64,000 nucleotides of DNA from Nocardioides sp. R-C-SC26 (GTDB lineage Bacteria; Actinomycetota; Actinomycetes; Propionibacteriales; Nocardioidaceae), in contig NZ_JAHRHK010000003.1 in the NCBI RefSeq assembly GCF_021246465.1, positions 24,744 through 88,743 of the forward strand. The letters are read 5' to 3'. The position numbers were made by a program, and so were the translations under genes. Of the stretch, positions 56,630 through 64,000 are shown in pieces (position 1 is the first letter of the stretch; each line of letters opens with the position of its first letter). Under the pieces are notes generated by a model. It worked only from the letters and a program-made list of their open reading frames with translations, was not told the origin of the DNA and searched no databases.

Positions 56630-58468
56630 GTGTCGAGCCCCTCTCCGCAGCCCGCCCCACAGCACTGCCCGAGCCCACGCGAGCTCGACGACCTCGAACT
56701 CCTGCTCTCCGGAGCCCTCGCTCCACTGCGCGGCTTCGACGAGCCCGGCAGCGTCGTCACCTTGAGTCTGCCCCCAGCGCTCGCCGACGTCGCCGAGATC
56801 GAGCTGGTCGACCCCGAGGGCCTGCCGCTCGCCACCGCGACGCGCGCCGAAGACGGCTCCCGGGCGCTGACGCCCCTCTCACGCGCGGCCTACGGTCCCT
56901 TCCGTCGCCTCTACCTGACGCCGGACCAGGTGCGCGCCGAGCACGCCGGGCGCACGGTCGTCCCCGTGACGGGGCCGATCACCGACACCCAGCTCGACCT
57001 GCTCGTCGGCATGGGACCGATCGTGCTGCTGGCGCTGGTCGGCGCGGGCACCTCGGACCTGTCCTCGGTCGCGACCCTGCGTGCCACCCTGCGGGTGGCC
57101 GAGCACCTGGACGCCGTCGTGGTCGCGGTGCCGCTCGCTGCGCACGGCGACGCCGAAGCCGACCACGCACTCGGCGTGCAGGTGGTGTCGAACTACGCCG
57201 GGGAGGATCCCGTCCTGGGTCTCCCCGACGCCGGGGAGCCCCTGGCCCACCTCTTCGACATCATCGAGGCCGACCTGCCGGCACCTGCCGAGCAGGGCCT
57301 GGTGCTCTTCTTCACCGGTCTCTCCGGCAGCGGGAAGTCCACCCTCGCGCGCGCCCTCATGGATCGCCTGCTGGAGCAGGGCGTGCGATCCCTGACGAGC
57401 CTCGACGGCGATGTGGTGCGCCGCAACCTGTCGGCGGGTCTGACCTTCTCCAAGGAGGACCGCGAGACCAACATCCGCCGCATCGGCTGGGTGGCCGCCG
57501 AGATCTCCCGGCACGGGGGCGTCGCGGTGTGCAGCCCGATCGCGCCGTTCGACGAGACTCGCCAGCAGGTACGACAGATGGTGGACGACGCCGGCGGCGC
57601 CTTCTTCCTGGTGCACGTCGCGACCCCGCTCGAGGAGTGCGAACGGCGTGATCGCAAGGGCCTCTACGCCAAGGCACGGCGCGGCGAGATCCCCGAGTTC
57701 ACCGGCATCTCCTCGCCGTACGAGGAGCCGCAGGACGCCGACGTCCGGGTCGACACCACCGGTCGCACCATCGACGACGCACTCGACGACGTCGTCGATG
57801 CTCTCGCCGAGGCGGGGTACCTCGACCTGCGTACCGACGGGGTCTCGAGGGACTCGGCGGCACTCGCTGCTCGGACACCGTCGCACTCGCGGGTCGAGGA
57901 CGCCGAGGAACGGGGCCGTCTCGAGACCCCCGCCTCCGACGCGAAGCCGTTCCACGTGCTCTTCGTCTGCACCGCCAACATCTGTCGCAGCCCGTACATG
58001 GAGCTGACGGCTCGCGCGAGCGCCGAGCCCGAGCGTCATGTGGTCTTCGCCAGCGCCGGAACCCACGGCATGCGCGCCCACCCGATGGACGAGCCCATGG
58101 CATCGCTCCTGCGCGAGCGCGCCATCGACACCGGCGAGTTCCGGAGCCAGCCGGTCACGCCCACCCTGCTCGCGTGGGCCGATCTCGTGCTGACGGCCGA
58201 GTCGAGCCACCGGTCGCTGATCCTCGAGGAGCACCCGGAGGCCTTCCGCAAGGTGTTCACGCTCGGGCAGTTCGTCGAGGGCGTCGAGGCGAACGAGGAG
58301 CTCGACCGCGACACCCTCCTGCAGCGGATCGTCGAGCGTCGCGCGCCGGCGAACCTCGACACCGATGTCGCCGACCCGTACGGGCGCGGCGACGAAGCGG
58401 CCCGCCGCGCCGCTGCCACGATCGACTACCTGCTCCGGATCGCCGTCCCCGCCCTGACCCGGCGCTGA
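56630..58468 (+). CDS. Three-domain fusion: ATP-sulfurylase N-like, APS kinase, LMW protein-tyrosine phosphatase
   Basis: A 612-residue cytoplasmic protein. Residues 10-200 resemble the PUA-like N-domain of ATP sulfurylase (DDLELLLSGALAPLRGF) without its catalytic HxGH motif. Residues 222-403 are a complete APS kinase: P-loop GLSGSGKST at 230-238, LDGDVVRRNLSAGLTFSKEDRETNIRRIGWVA, and SPIAPFDETRQ, GLYAKARRGEI, FTGISSPYEEP. After a repeat-derived linker (404-434) residues 440-607 are a low-molecular-weight tyrosine phosphatase with CTANICRSP at 447 and the acid DPYG at 582. It would make PAPS and dephosphorylate tyrosine, perhaps of the BY-kinase at 44420. GTG at 56630 has AGGA upstream at good spacing; ATG at 56621 is an alternative. 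Confidence 0.92.
   Translation: MSSPSPQPAPQHCPSPRELDDLELLLSGALAPLRGFDEPGSVVTLSLPPALADVAEIELVDPEGLPLATATRAEDGSRALTPLSRAAYGPFRRLYLTPDQVRAEHAGRTVVPVTGPITDTQLDLLVGMGPIVLLALVGAGTSDLSSVATLRATLRVAEHLDAVVVAVPLAAHGDAEADHALGVQVVSNYAGEDPVLGLPDAGEPLAHLFDIIEADLPAPAEQGLVLFFTGLSGSGKSTLARALMDRLLEQGVRSLTSLDGDVVRRNLSAGLTFSKEDRETNIRRIGWVAAEISRHGGVAVCSPIAPFDETRQQVRQMVDDAGGAFFLVHVATPLEECERRDRKGLYAKARRGEIPEFTGISSPYEEPQDADVRVDTTGRTIDDALDDVVDALAEAGYLDLRTDGVSRDSAALAARTPSHSRVEDAEERGRLETPASDAKPFHVLFVCTANICRSPYMELTARASAEPERHVVFASAGTHGMRAHPMDEPMASLLRERAIDTGEFRSQPVTPTLLAWADLVLTAESSHRSLILEEHPEAFRKVFTLGQFVEGVEANEELDRDTLLQRIVERRAPANLDTDVADPYGRGDEAARRAAATIDYLLRIAVPALTRR
57839..57930. repeat. VETP-type palindrome forming the linker between APS kinase and phosphatase domains
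   Basis: GGGGTCTCGAG (57839-57849) and CTCGAGACCCC (57920-57930) are perfect 11-bp complements flanking 70 bases that include GGGTCGAGGACGCCGAGG. The modules match the dispersed repeats at 12373, 18609 and 59502. It is read in frame and encodes residues 404-434. Confidence 0.75.
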
Positions 58469-58506
58469 TCCGACCATCCGTTGACCTCACCTGGGAGACT
58501 CCGCGC

Positions 58507-59499
58507 GTGCCTGATCTGTTGAGCCACGACTTCTACTCGATTCTCGCCGCGGGTTTCCTGGTCGGCATCGTGGTCGGCCTGACGGGTATGGGCGGCGGTG
58601 CGCTGATGACACCGGCGCTGCTGTTCCTGGGGGCGGGAGAGGGCGAGGCCGCCACCGTCGTCGCTGCGGACCTGACGGCAGCGGCGATCTACAAGACGGG
58701 CGGCGCCGCCGTGCACGCGCGCGAGGGCTCGCCCAACTGGACGCTGGCGAAGTGGCTGATCATCGGCTCGGTCCCGATGGCCCTCCTCGGGCCTTACGTC
58801 GTCAAGGCGCTGACCGACGACCCCGAGCAGCTCGACTTCGTGCTCAAGATGTCGATCGGCTTCGCCTTGCTGCTCGCAGCCGGGACCTATGCCGCTCGCC
58901 TCTACATCAACCTGCGCCGCGTGCGGGCGGGCGGTTCACCGGGCGAGGAGAACCCGCGGATCCGGCCGGTCGCCACGCTGCTGGTCGGGGCCCTCGGCGG
59001 CATCCTGGTCGGCGTGACCAGCGTCGGCTCCGGCTCGGTCATCATGGTCGCGCTGCTGATGCTCTACCCCGGCCTCTCCGCGGTGAAGCTGGTCGGCACC
59101 GACCTCGTGCAGGCCGTCCCGCTGGTCATGGCCGCGGCCATCTCCAACGTCGCGATCCACGGCCTCGACTGGGAACTGCTGGTGCCGCTGGTGATCGGCA
59201 GCGTGCCCGGCACCATCCTCGGCAGCCGCCTCGCGCCGCGTGTGCCGCAGTCGTTCATCCGGCGCGGCATCGTCGTCGTCCTCACGATGTCGGGCGTCGC
59301 ACTGCTCGACAAGGCCGGCTGGGCGCCCCTCGGCCGCGACGAGACGCATCCGATCCTGATCGCGGGCGTGGGTGTCGCCATGGTGGTGCTGGTGCCGCTG
59401 GTGTGGGGCTTCCTGCGACGAGGGCAGGGGCTCCCGATGTTCGGCGCTCCCACGGTCGCCGAGCTCGAGGGCACCACGGAGCGGCATCGTCGGCGGTAG
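58507..59499 (+). CDS. TSUP (TauE/SafE) family sulfite/organosulfonate exporter
   Basis: A 330-residue membrane protein with eight or nine helices. The duplicated family motif appears as GIVVGLTGMGGGALMTPALLFLG near the start and GGILVGVTSVGSGSVIMVALLMLYP in the second half. It sits between the APS-kinase fusion and the cysDN pair, so movement of sulfite, sulfate or a related anion across the membrane is likely. GTG at 58507 follows GGGAG. A dispersed repeat begins directly after the stop. Confidence 0.9.
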   Translation: MPDLLSHDFYSILAAGFLVGIVVGLTGMGGGALMTPALLFLGAGEGEAATVVAADLTAAAIYKTGGAAVHAREGSPNWTLAKWLIIGSVPMALLGPYVVKALTDDPEQLDFVLKMSIGFALLLAAGTYAARLYINLRRVRAGGSPGEENPRIRPVATLLVGALGGILVGVTSVGSGSVIMVALLMLYPGLSAVKLVGTDLVQAVPLVMAAAISNVAIHGLDWELLVPLVIGSVPGTILGSRLAPRVPQSFIRRGIVVVLTMSGVALLDKAGWAPLGRDETHPILIAGVGVAMVVLVPLVWGFLRRGQGLPMFGAPTVAELEGTTERHRRR

Positions 59500-59501
59500 G
59501 C

Positions 59502-59553
59502 GCATCTCGACGAGCTCGATGACCGACCCGGTGGTCGAGCCTGTCGAGACCCC
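59502..59553. repeat. VETP-type palindromic repeat
   Basis: GCATCTCGACGAGCTCGATG followed by GACCCGGTGGTCGAGCC and TGTCGAGACCCC: same module order as the element at 18609-18690 but without the tandem units. It lies between the convergent TSUP and ugd genes and may double as terminator. Confidence 0.8.
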
Positions 59554-59571
59554 CACCCGCCGCGAACCCCG

Positions 59572-60738
59572 TCAGTCGCGGCCGTAGATGTCGCGGGTGT
59601 AGACCTTCTGTGCGACGTCGTCGAGCTCGGGTGCGCGGCGATTGGCGATGATCACGTCGGCCCGTGCCTTGAACTCCGCCAGGTCGGCGATCACCTCGGA
59701 GTGGAAGAACGTCTCGTCGTCGAGCGTCGGCTCGTAGACCACGACCTCGACCCCCTTGGCCTTGATCCGCTTCATCACGCCTTGGATCGAGGACATCCGG
59801 AAGTTGTCGGAGCCCTCCTTCATGACCAGCCGGTAGACGCCGACGGTCGCGGGCTCGCGACGCAGGATGTCGGCGGCGATGAAGTCCTTGCGTGTGGTGT
59901 TGGCATCGACGATCGCGCTGATCAGGTTCTGCGGCACGTCGCTGTAGTTCGCCTGCAACTGCTTGGTGTCCTTGGGCAGGCAGTAGCCGCCGTAGCCGAA
60001 GCTCGGGTTGTTGTAGTGATCGCCGATCCTCGGGTCGAGTCCGACGCCGGCGATGATCTGCGCCGCGTCGAGGCCGCGCGAGACGGCGTAGGTGTCGAGC
60101 TCGTTGAAGTAGGCGACCCGCAGCGCCAGGTAGGTGTTGGCGAAGAGCTTGATCGCCTCGGCCTCGGTGGAGCCCACCAGCAGCACCGGGACATCGTCGT
60201 CGAGGGAGCCCTCGACGAGGAGGTCGGCGAACCGTCGTCCCCGTTCGCCGCGCTCCCCCACCACGATGCGCGACGGGTGCAGGTTGTCGAAGAGAGCCCG
60301 CCCCTCCCGCAGGAACTCGGGGCTGAACACGAGTGCGAGCCCCGGATGCGCCTCCCGCATCCTGCGCGTGAACCCGACGGGCACGGTGGACTTGATGACG
60401 ACCGTGGACGAGGGCTCGAGGTCGGCCACGGACGCGATCACCGCCTCGACGCTGGAGGTGTCGAACGCGTTGGTGTCCATGTCGTAGTTCGTCGGCGTGG
60501 CGACCACCACGAACTCGGCGTCGACGATGGCCGCCGCGGCGTCCGTCGTCGCCGTGAGCCCCAGGTCGCCGCGACCCAGGTACTCCTCCAGCTCGGGGTC
60601 CGCGACAGGAGACTCACCACGCGCGACCGCCGCGACGCGCTCGACGTCCAGGTCGACTGCCCAGACGTCGTGGTGGCGAGCCAGCACGACGGCGTTCGAG
60701 AGTCCGACATAGCCCAGGCCGACGACGGCGATCTTCAC
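59572..60738 (-). CDS. ugd: UDP-glucose 6-dehydrogenase
   Basis: A 388-residue NAD-dependent enzyme that oxidises UDP-glucose to UDP-glucuronate. [28 protein letters not shown] is the N-terminal Rossmann motif; [39 protein letters not shown] and the catalytic-Cys segment [15 protein letters not shown] follow; length fits the short bacterial class. GTG at 60738 directly precedes the first strand. Another nucleotide-sugar substrate (UDP-ManNAc type) is less likely from the NAFDTSSVE segment. It stands alone on the minus strand. Confidence 0.9.
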   Translation of the reverse strand: MKIAVVGLGYVGLSNAVVLARHHDVWAVDLDVERVAAVARGESPVADPELEEYLGRGDLGLTATTDAAAAIVDAEFVVVATPTNYDMDTNAFDTSSVEAVIASVADLEPSSTVVIKSTVPVGFTRRMREAHPGLALVFSPEFLREGRALFDNLHPSRIVVGERGERGRRFADLLVEGSLDDDVPVLLVGSTEAEAIKLFANTYLALRVAYFNELDTYAVSRGLDAAQIIAGVGLDPRIGDHYNNPSFGYGGYCLPKDTKQLQANYSDVPQNLISAIVDANTTRKDFIAADILRREPATVGVYRLVMKEGSDNFRMSSIQGVMKRIKAKGVEVVVYEPTLDDETFFHSEVIADLAEFKARADVIIANRRAPELDDVAQKVYTRDIYGRD

Positions 60739-60812
60739 CCACGTGACCCTACGAGGTCGGTGGAACGTTGGGCAGACGTCGGGTGGCCGTGGGACGACGA
60801 TCGGGCCACGCC

Positions 60813-61586
60813 CTACTCCCACACGGCCGAGATCGGCAGGCTCCACATCTGCGGGCCGTACCGATGCCCCCGCGAGGCGGTGTTGAGCACGACACCCCCG
60901 ATCATCCGGCTACCCGCCCGTCGGGAGAGCGCGTGCAGGGCGTCGAACTGATGCGGACGGAGGGCGGCGGCCGTGCGCACCTCGATGCTGAAGACGCGCT
61001 CGTCGGGCAGCTCGACCACGAGATCGACCGCGAGGCCGTTGCGCTCCCGCAGGTAGCCCACCCGGTGGCCGACGACGCTCGTGGCCTGCTGGCGGACCAG
61101 CTCGGTCGCGACGAGGCTGCGCAGATGCGGTGCCAGCCATCGCCGCGCACCGAGATCGGACCGCGAGGCGAACCGGCGTGCGCCGAGGTGGCGCCCCAGC
61201 GCGGCGTCGGCGACCAGCGCTCGCGGTCGACGGATGGCGCGCTTGGCCACAGCAGCGCGGCAGCCGGGCAGCAGCACCACCACACCGAGTTCGACCAAGG
61301 CGTCGACGTACGGCGCGAGCGTCGTCACCGGGACCCCGGACGCGGCCGCGATGCGGGCCTTGTTGAGTTCCGCGCCGGGAGGATCGGCCAGCGCCGTGAG
61401 GACGGCGCGGAGCCGGGCCGGGTCGAGCCGCCGCAGCTCGCGTGCGCGTCGCACGATCGACTCGACCTCGGCGCCGACGCCGTCGCGGTAGAGCAGTCCG
61501 ACGTAGTCAGACAGGTCCCAGCCCGTCTGAACCTCCGCCGGGACGAGCGCTCGTGACCCCAGGCGCGCGACGAGATCGGTGACCAC
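60813..61586 (-). CDS. DUF4143 domain protein, lacking the usual AAA ATPase half
   Basis: A 257-residue protein matching the C-terminal part of the AAA/DUF4143 family: [26 protein letters not shown], a winged-helix-like [71 protein letters not shown] (PD-D/ExK nuclease-like pattern) and LPISAVW. Full proteins are about 400-450 residues with a P-loop domain first; none is encoded upstream here, so this is a truncated relic or a stand-alone variant. GGAGGG is immediately upstream of the GTG. Confidence 0.7.
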   Translation of the reverse strand: MVTDLVARLGSRALVPAEVQTGWDLSDYVGLLYRDGVGAEVESIVRRARELRRLDPARLRAVLTALADPPGAELNKARIAAASGVPVTTLAPYVDALVELGVVVLLPGCRAAVAKRAIRRPRALVADAALGRHLGARRFASRSDLGARRWLAPHLRSLVATELVRQQATSVVGHRVGYLRERNGLAVDLVVELPDERVFSIEVRTAAALRPHQFDALHALSRRAGSRMIGGVVLNTASRGHRYGPQMWSLPISAVWE

Positions 61587-61682
61587 CCCTCCAGGCTAAT
61601 CGTCAATCTCGCCGATTTGTCTAGAACGGGATCGTCAGTGCGTCCCGCCGCGATCGGTCATGGCACGATGAGCGGCGCCCAA

Positions 61683-61696
61683 GCACCGGTCGGTGC
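61683..61696. promoter_or_regulatory. Dyad GCACCG-GT-CGGTGC upstream of cysD
   Basis: A perfect 6-bp dyad with a 2-bp spacer located 60 bases before cysD, in the 169-base region divergent from the DUF4143 gene. It could be an operator for a sulfur regulator or a leader hairpin. Confidence 0.4.
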
Positions 61697-61755
61697 CGGG
61701 CAGTTCGCCTGTAGTGCTCTCTCGCAGTGACAACGAAAGGACGGGTCGCCCGCGC

Positions 61756-62670
61756 ATGACGCAGACGCACAGCGACTACCGACTGAGCCAGCTCGACCAA
61801 CTCGAAGCCGAGTCGATCCACATCTTCCGTGAGGTCGCCGCCGAGTTCGAGAAGCCGGTGCTCATGTTCTCCGGTGGCAAGGACTCCATCGTGATGCTCC
61901 GCCTCGCGGAGAAGGCCTTCTTCCCGGCGAAGATCCCCTTCCCGGTGTTGCAGGTCGACACGGGCCTCGACTTCGACGAGGTCCTCACGACGCGTGACAA
62001 CTGGGTCAACCGCCTCGGCGTGAAGCTCGTCGTGGCGAGCATCGACGACGCGATCGCCAACGGCGTCGTGGTCGACGACGGCAAGACGAGCCGCAACCGC
62101 CTGCAGATCGGCACGCTGCTCAACGCGATCGAGGAGAACGGCTTCACCGCCGCCTTCGGTGGTGGACGCCGCGACGAGGAGAAGGCGCGCGCCAAGGAGC
62201 GCGTCTACTCCCACCGCGACGAGTTCGGGCAGTGGGACCCCAAGAACCAGCGCCCCGAGCTGTGGAGCCTCTACAACGGCCGCCTGCACGAGGGCGAGCA
62301 CATGCGGATCTTCCCGATCAGCAACTGGACCGAGCTCGACGTGTGGGACTACATCGGTCGCGAGGGCATCGAGATCCCCGACATCTACTTCAGCCACCAG
62401 CGCCGGGTCTTCGTGCGCGACGGCATGTTGATGAGCGAGACGCCCCTCAACCCGCTGCGCGAGGGCGAGGTCGTCGAGGAGCGCACGGTGCGCTTCCGCA
62501 CCTGCGGCGACATCACCCTGACCGGCTGCGTCGAGAGCACGGCCAGCACCATCCCCGAGATCATCGATGAGATCTCCGTGGCCCGGCTCACCGAGCGTGG
62601 CGCCACTCGCGGTGACGACCGGTTCTCCGAGGCCGCCATGGAGGACCGCAAGAAGGAAGGCTACTTCTGA
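61756..62670 (+). CDS. cysD: Sulfate adenylyltransferase subunit 2
   Basis: A 304-residue PP-loop ATPase, catalytic subunit of the bacterial ATP sulfurylase that makes APS from sulfate and ATP. SGGKDSIVMLRLAEKAF is the PP-loop, GGGRRDEEKARAKERVYS the sulfate-side loop, and RFRTCGDITLTGCVES the typical C-terminal part. GAAAGGA lies upstream of the ATG. The stop overlaps cysN by one base (TGATG). Confidence 0.97.
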   Translation: MTQTHSDYRLSQLDQLEAESIHIFREVAAEFEKPVLMFSGGKDSIVMLRLAEKAFFPAKIPFPVLQVDTGLDFDEVLTTRDNWVNRLGVKLVVASIDDAIANGVVVDDGKTSRNRLQIGTLLNAIEENGFTAAFGGGRRDEEKARAKERVYSHRDEFGQWDPKNQRPELWSLYNGRLHEGEHMRIFPISNWTELDVWDYIGREGIEIPDIYFSHQRRVFVRDGMLMSETPLNPLREGEVVEERTVRFRTCGDITLTGCVESTASTIPEIIDEISVARLTERGATRGDDRFSEAAMEDRKKEGYF

Positions 62671-63935
62671 TGAGCACCGAGACCGGCCAGATGGACCTCC
62701 TCCGCTTCGCCACCGCCGGATCGGTGGACGACGGCAAGTCGACCCTGATCGGGCGCCTCCTCTACGACAGCAAGTCGATCTTCGCAGACCAGCTGGAGGC
62801 CGTGGAGAAGACGTCGGAGGCGAAGGGTCACAGCTATGTCGACCTCTCGCTGCTGACCGACGGGCTGCGCTCCGAGCGCGAGCAGGGCATCACCATCGAT
62901 GTGGCGTACCGCTACTTCGCGACGCCGAGCCGCAAGTTCATCATCGCCGACACCCCGGGCCACGTGCAGTACACGCGGAACATGGTGACCGGCGCCTCGA
63001 CGGCCGACCTCGGCCTCGTGCTGGTGGACGCCCGTCACGGGCTGACCGAGCAGAGCCGGCGCCACGCCGTCCTGCTGAGTCTGCTGCGGGTGCCGCACCT
63101 GGTGCTGTGCGTCAACAAGATGGACCTCGTCGACTACTCGCAGGAGACCTACGAGAAGATCCACGCCGAGTTCACGCAGTTCGCGACGAAGCTCAACATC
63201 CCCGACCTCGAGGTCATCCCGATCTCGGCGCTGCAGGGTGACAACGTGGTGGACCGCTCCACCAACATGGACTGGTATTCGGGCCCGACGCTCATGCACC
63301 ACCTGGAGCACGTGCACGTGGCCTCGGATCGCGACCTCGTCGACGTCCGCTTCCCCGTGCAGTACGTGGTGCGCCCGCAGAGCGACGAGCACCACGACTA
63401 CCGCGGCTACGCGGGCCAGGTGGCCGGCGGCGTCCTCAAGCCCGGGGACGAGGTCGTCGTGCTGCCGAGCGGCATGACCAGCAAGATCGCCGGCATCGAC
63501 CTCTTCGGCACCGAGGTGCCGCAGGCGTTCCCGCCGATGAGCGTCACGGTCCGCCTGGAGGACGACGTCGACGTCTCGCGGGGCGACATGATCGCCCGCG
63601 TGAACAACGCCCCGACGCCCAGCCAGGACATCGACGCGATGGTGTGCTGGATGACGACGACGCCGCTCAAGCCGCGTCAGAAGCTCGCCATCAAGCACAC
63701 CACCCGCACCGGGCGTGCCCTGGTGAAGGACATCCAGTACCGCCTGGACGTCAACACCCTGCACCGCGACCAGGACACCAAGGAGCTCGGCGTCAACGAG
63801 ATCGGCCGCGTGCAGCTGCGCACGACCGTCCCCCTGCTCTGCGACCCCTACGCGAAGAACCGCACGACCGGCTCGTTCATCCTGATCGACGAGGCGACCG
63901 GCGTGACCGTCGGCGCGGGCATGATCAACGGCTGA
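62670..63935 (+). CDS. cysN: Sulfate adenylyltransferase subunit 1 (GTPase)
   Basis: A 421-residue EF-Tu-like GTPase that drives CysD. G1 is GSVDDGKSTLIGRLLYDSK, switch II DTPGHVQYTRNMVTGAS, G4 NKMDLVDYSQETY; beta-barrel domains II and III complete it. It ends after domain III without the APS-kinase (CysC) fusion seen in many actinobacteria; the kinase is instead in the fusion protein at 56630. The CysDN complex is cytoplasmic. Confidence 0.97.
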   Translation: MSTETGQMDLLRFATAGSVDDGKSTLIGRLLYDSKSIFADQLEAVEKTSEAKGHSYVDLSLLTDGLRSEREQGITIDVAYRYFATPSRKFIIADTPGHVQYTRNMVTGASTADLGLVLVDARHGLTEQSRRHAVLLSLLRVPHLVLCVNKMDLVDYSQETYEKIHAEFTQFATKLNIPDLEVIPISALQGDNVVDRSTNMDWYSGPTLMHHLEHVHVASDRDLVDVRFPVQYVVRPQSDEHHDYRGYAGQVAGGVLKPGDEVVVLPSGMTSKIAGIDLFGTEVPQAFPPMSVTVRLEDDVDVSRGDMIARVNNAPTPSQDIDAMVCWMTTTPLKPRQKLAIKHTTRTGRALVKDIQYRLDVNTLHRDQDTKELGVNEIGRVQLRTTVPLLCDPYAKNRTTGSFILIDEATGVTVGAGMING

Positions 63936-63957
63936 GCACGGACCACCGACCACGAAG

Positions 63958-64000
63958 GGCCCCCCCCCCCCCCGGGGGGGGGCTCCGGGGGGCGTGGGGG
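63958..64000. other. Low-complexity poly-C/poly-G end of the window
   Basis: Long runs of C then G with CTCCGGGGGGCG. It could be a damaged or misassembled terminator of cysN at a contig end. No coding content. Confidence 0.5.

Noticed and set aside
56630..57230. A functional ATP sulfurylase domain at the start of the fusion protein
   Set aside because: Only the PUA-like start (LELLLSGALAPLRGF) is recognisable; the nucleotide-binding HxGH loop of the catalytic domain is absent, and CysDN supplies that activity.

Overview
The window is very GC-rich (roughly 70%), densely coding and uses many GTG starts. Gene content points to an actinomycete: three F420-dependent LLM oxidoreductases, an HbhA-like protein next to its HTH regulator, a DtxR/IdeR iron box, DUF2516, and an Rv2671-type reductase. 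Nocardioides or a close relative fits best, but this is inference from gene content and the short dispersed repeats. No rRNA, tRNA, CRISPR array, transposase or phage gene was seen.

Layout. 0-3.2 kb: a TetR regulator and an LLM oxidoreductase, divergent from an orphan substrate-binding lipoprotein whose promoter carries two identical-arm operators. 3.2-4.7 kb: a secreted HtaA-like protein under a near-consensus DtxR/IdeR box. 4.8-14.3 kb: one long urea module, urtABCDE then ureABCFGD (no ureE; UreG has a His-rich tail). 14.3-18.6 kb: a cytoplasmic AmiC/UrtA-like binding protein, MarR regulator, TspO, a secreted alpha/beta-hydrolase with lost catalytic residues, and an Asp/Glu racemase. 18.7-25.3 kb: typA, a secreted RTX-type protein with a G12 tract, an acyltransferase, an LLM enzyme and an SDR. 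25.3-28.1 kb: a translationally coupled arsenic operon (arsR, aquaporin, arsC, APC permease). 28.2-35.5 kb: a Xre/MbcA-like protein, lysoplasmalogenase, MFS transporter, second acyltransferase, rhomboid protease, LLM enzyme, and a coupled RibD/DHFR-fold reductase plus divergent DHPS-like protein.

35.5-63.9 kb is a cell-surface polysaccharide region. It holds a degenerate GDPD, an initiating sugar-phosphate transferase, galE, a Wzy-like polymerase, a LicD protein, a LicD-flippase fusion, a Wzz/BY-kinase, a Bcs1-type CDP-ribitol synthase, rfbA, two gmd paralogues, rfbB, an rfbC-rfbD fusion, a GT4, manA and ugd. It also holds the PAPS supply genes cysD and cysN, and a three-domain protein joining an ATP-sulfurylase N-like domain, APS kinase and low-molecular-weight tyrosine phosphatase. 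These genes would supply dTDP-rhamnose, GDP-6-deoxyhexose, UDP-glucuronate, CDP-ribitol and PAPS to a Wzx/Wzy/BY-kinase assembly line. My reading is a ribitol-phosphate-decorated, possibly sulfated, surface glycan.

Two families of short palindromic repeats recur. One, with VETP-type coding potential, lies inside ureF, in the linker of the sulfation-phosphatase fusion and in two intergenic regions. The other is a 51-bp element present twice at the end of ureD.
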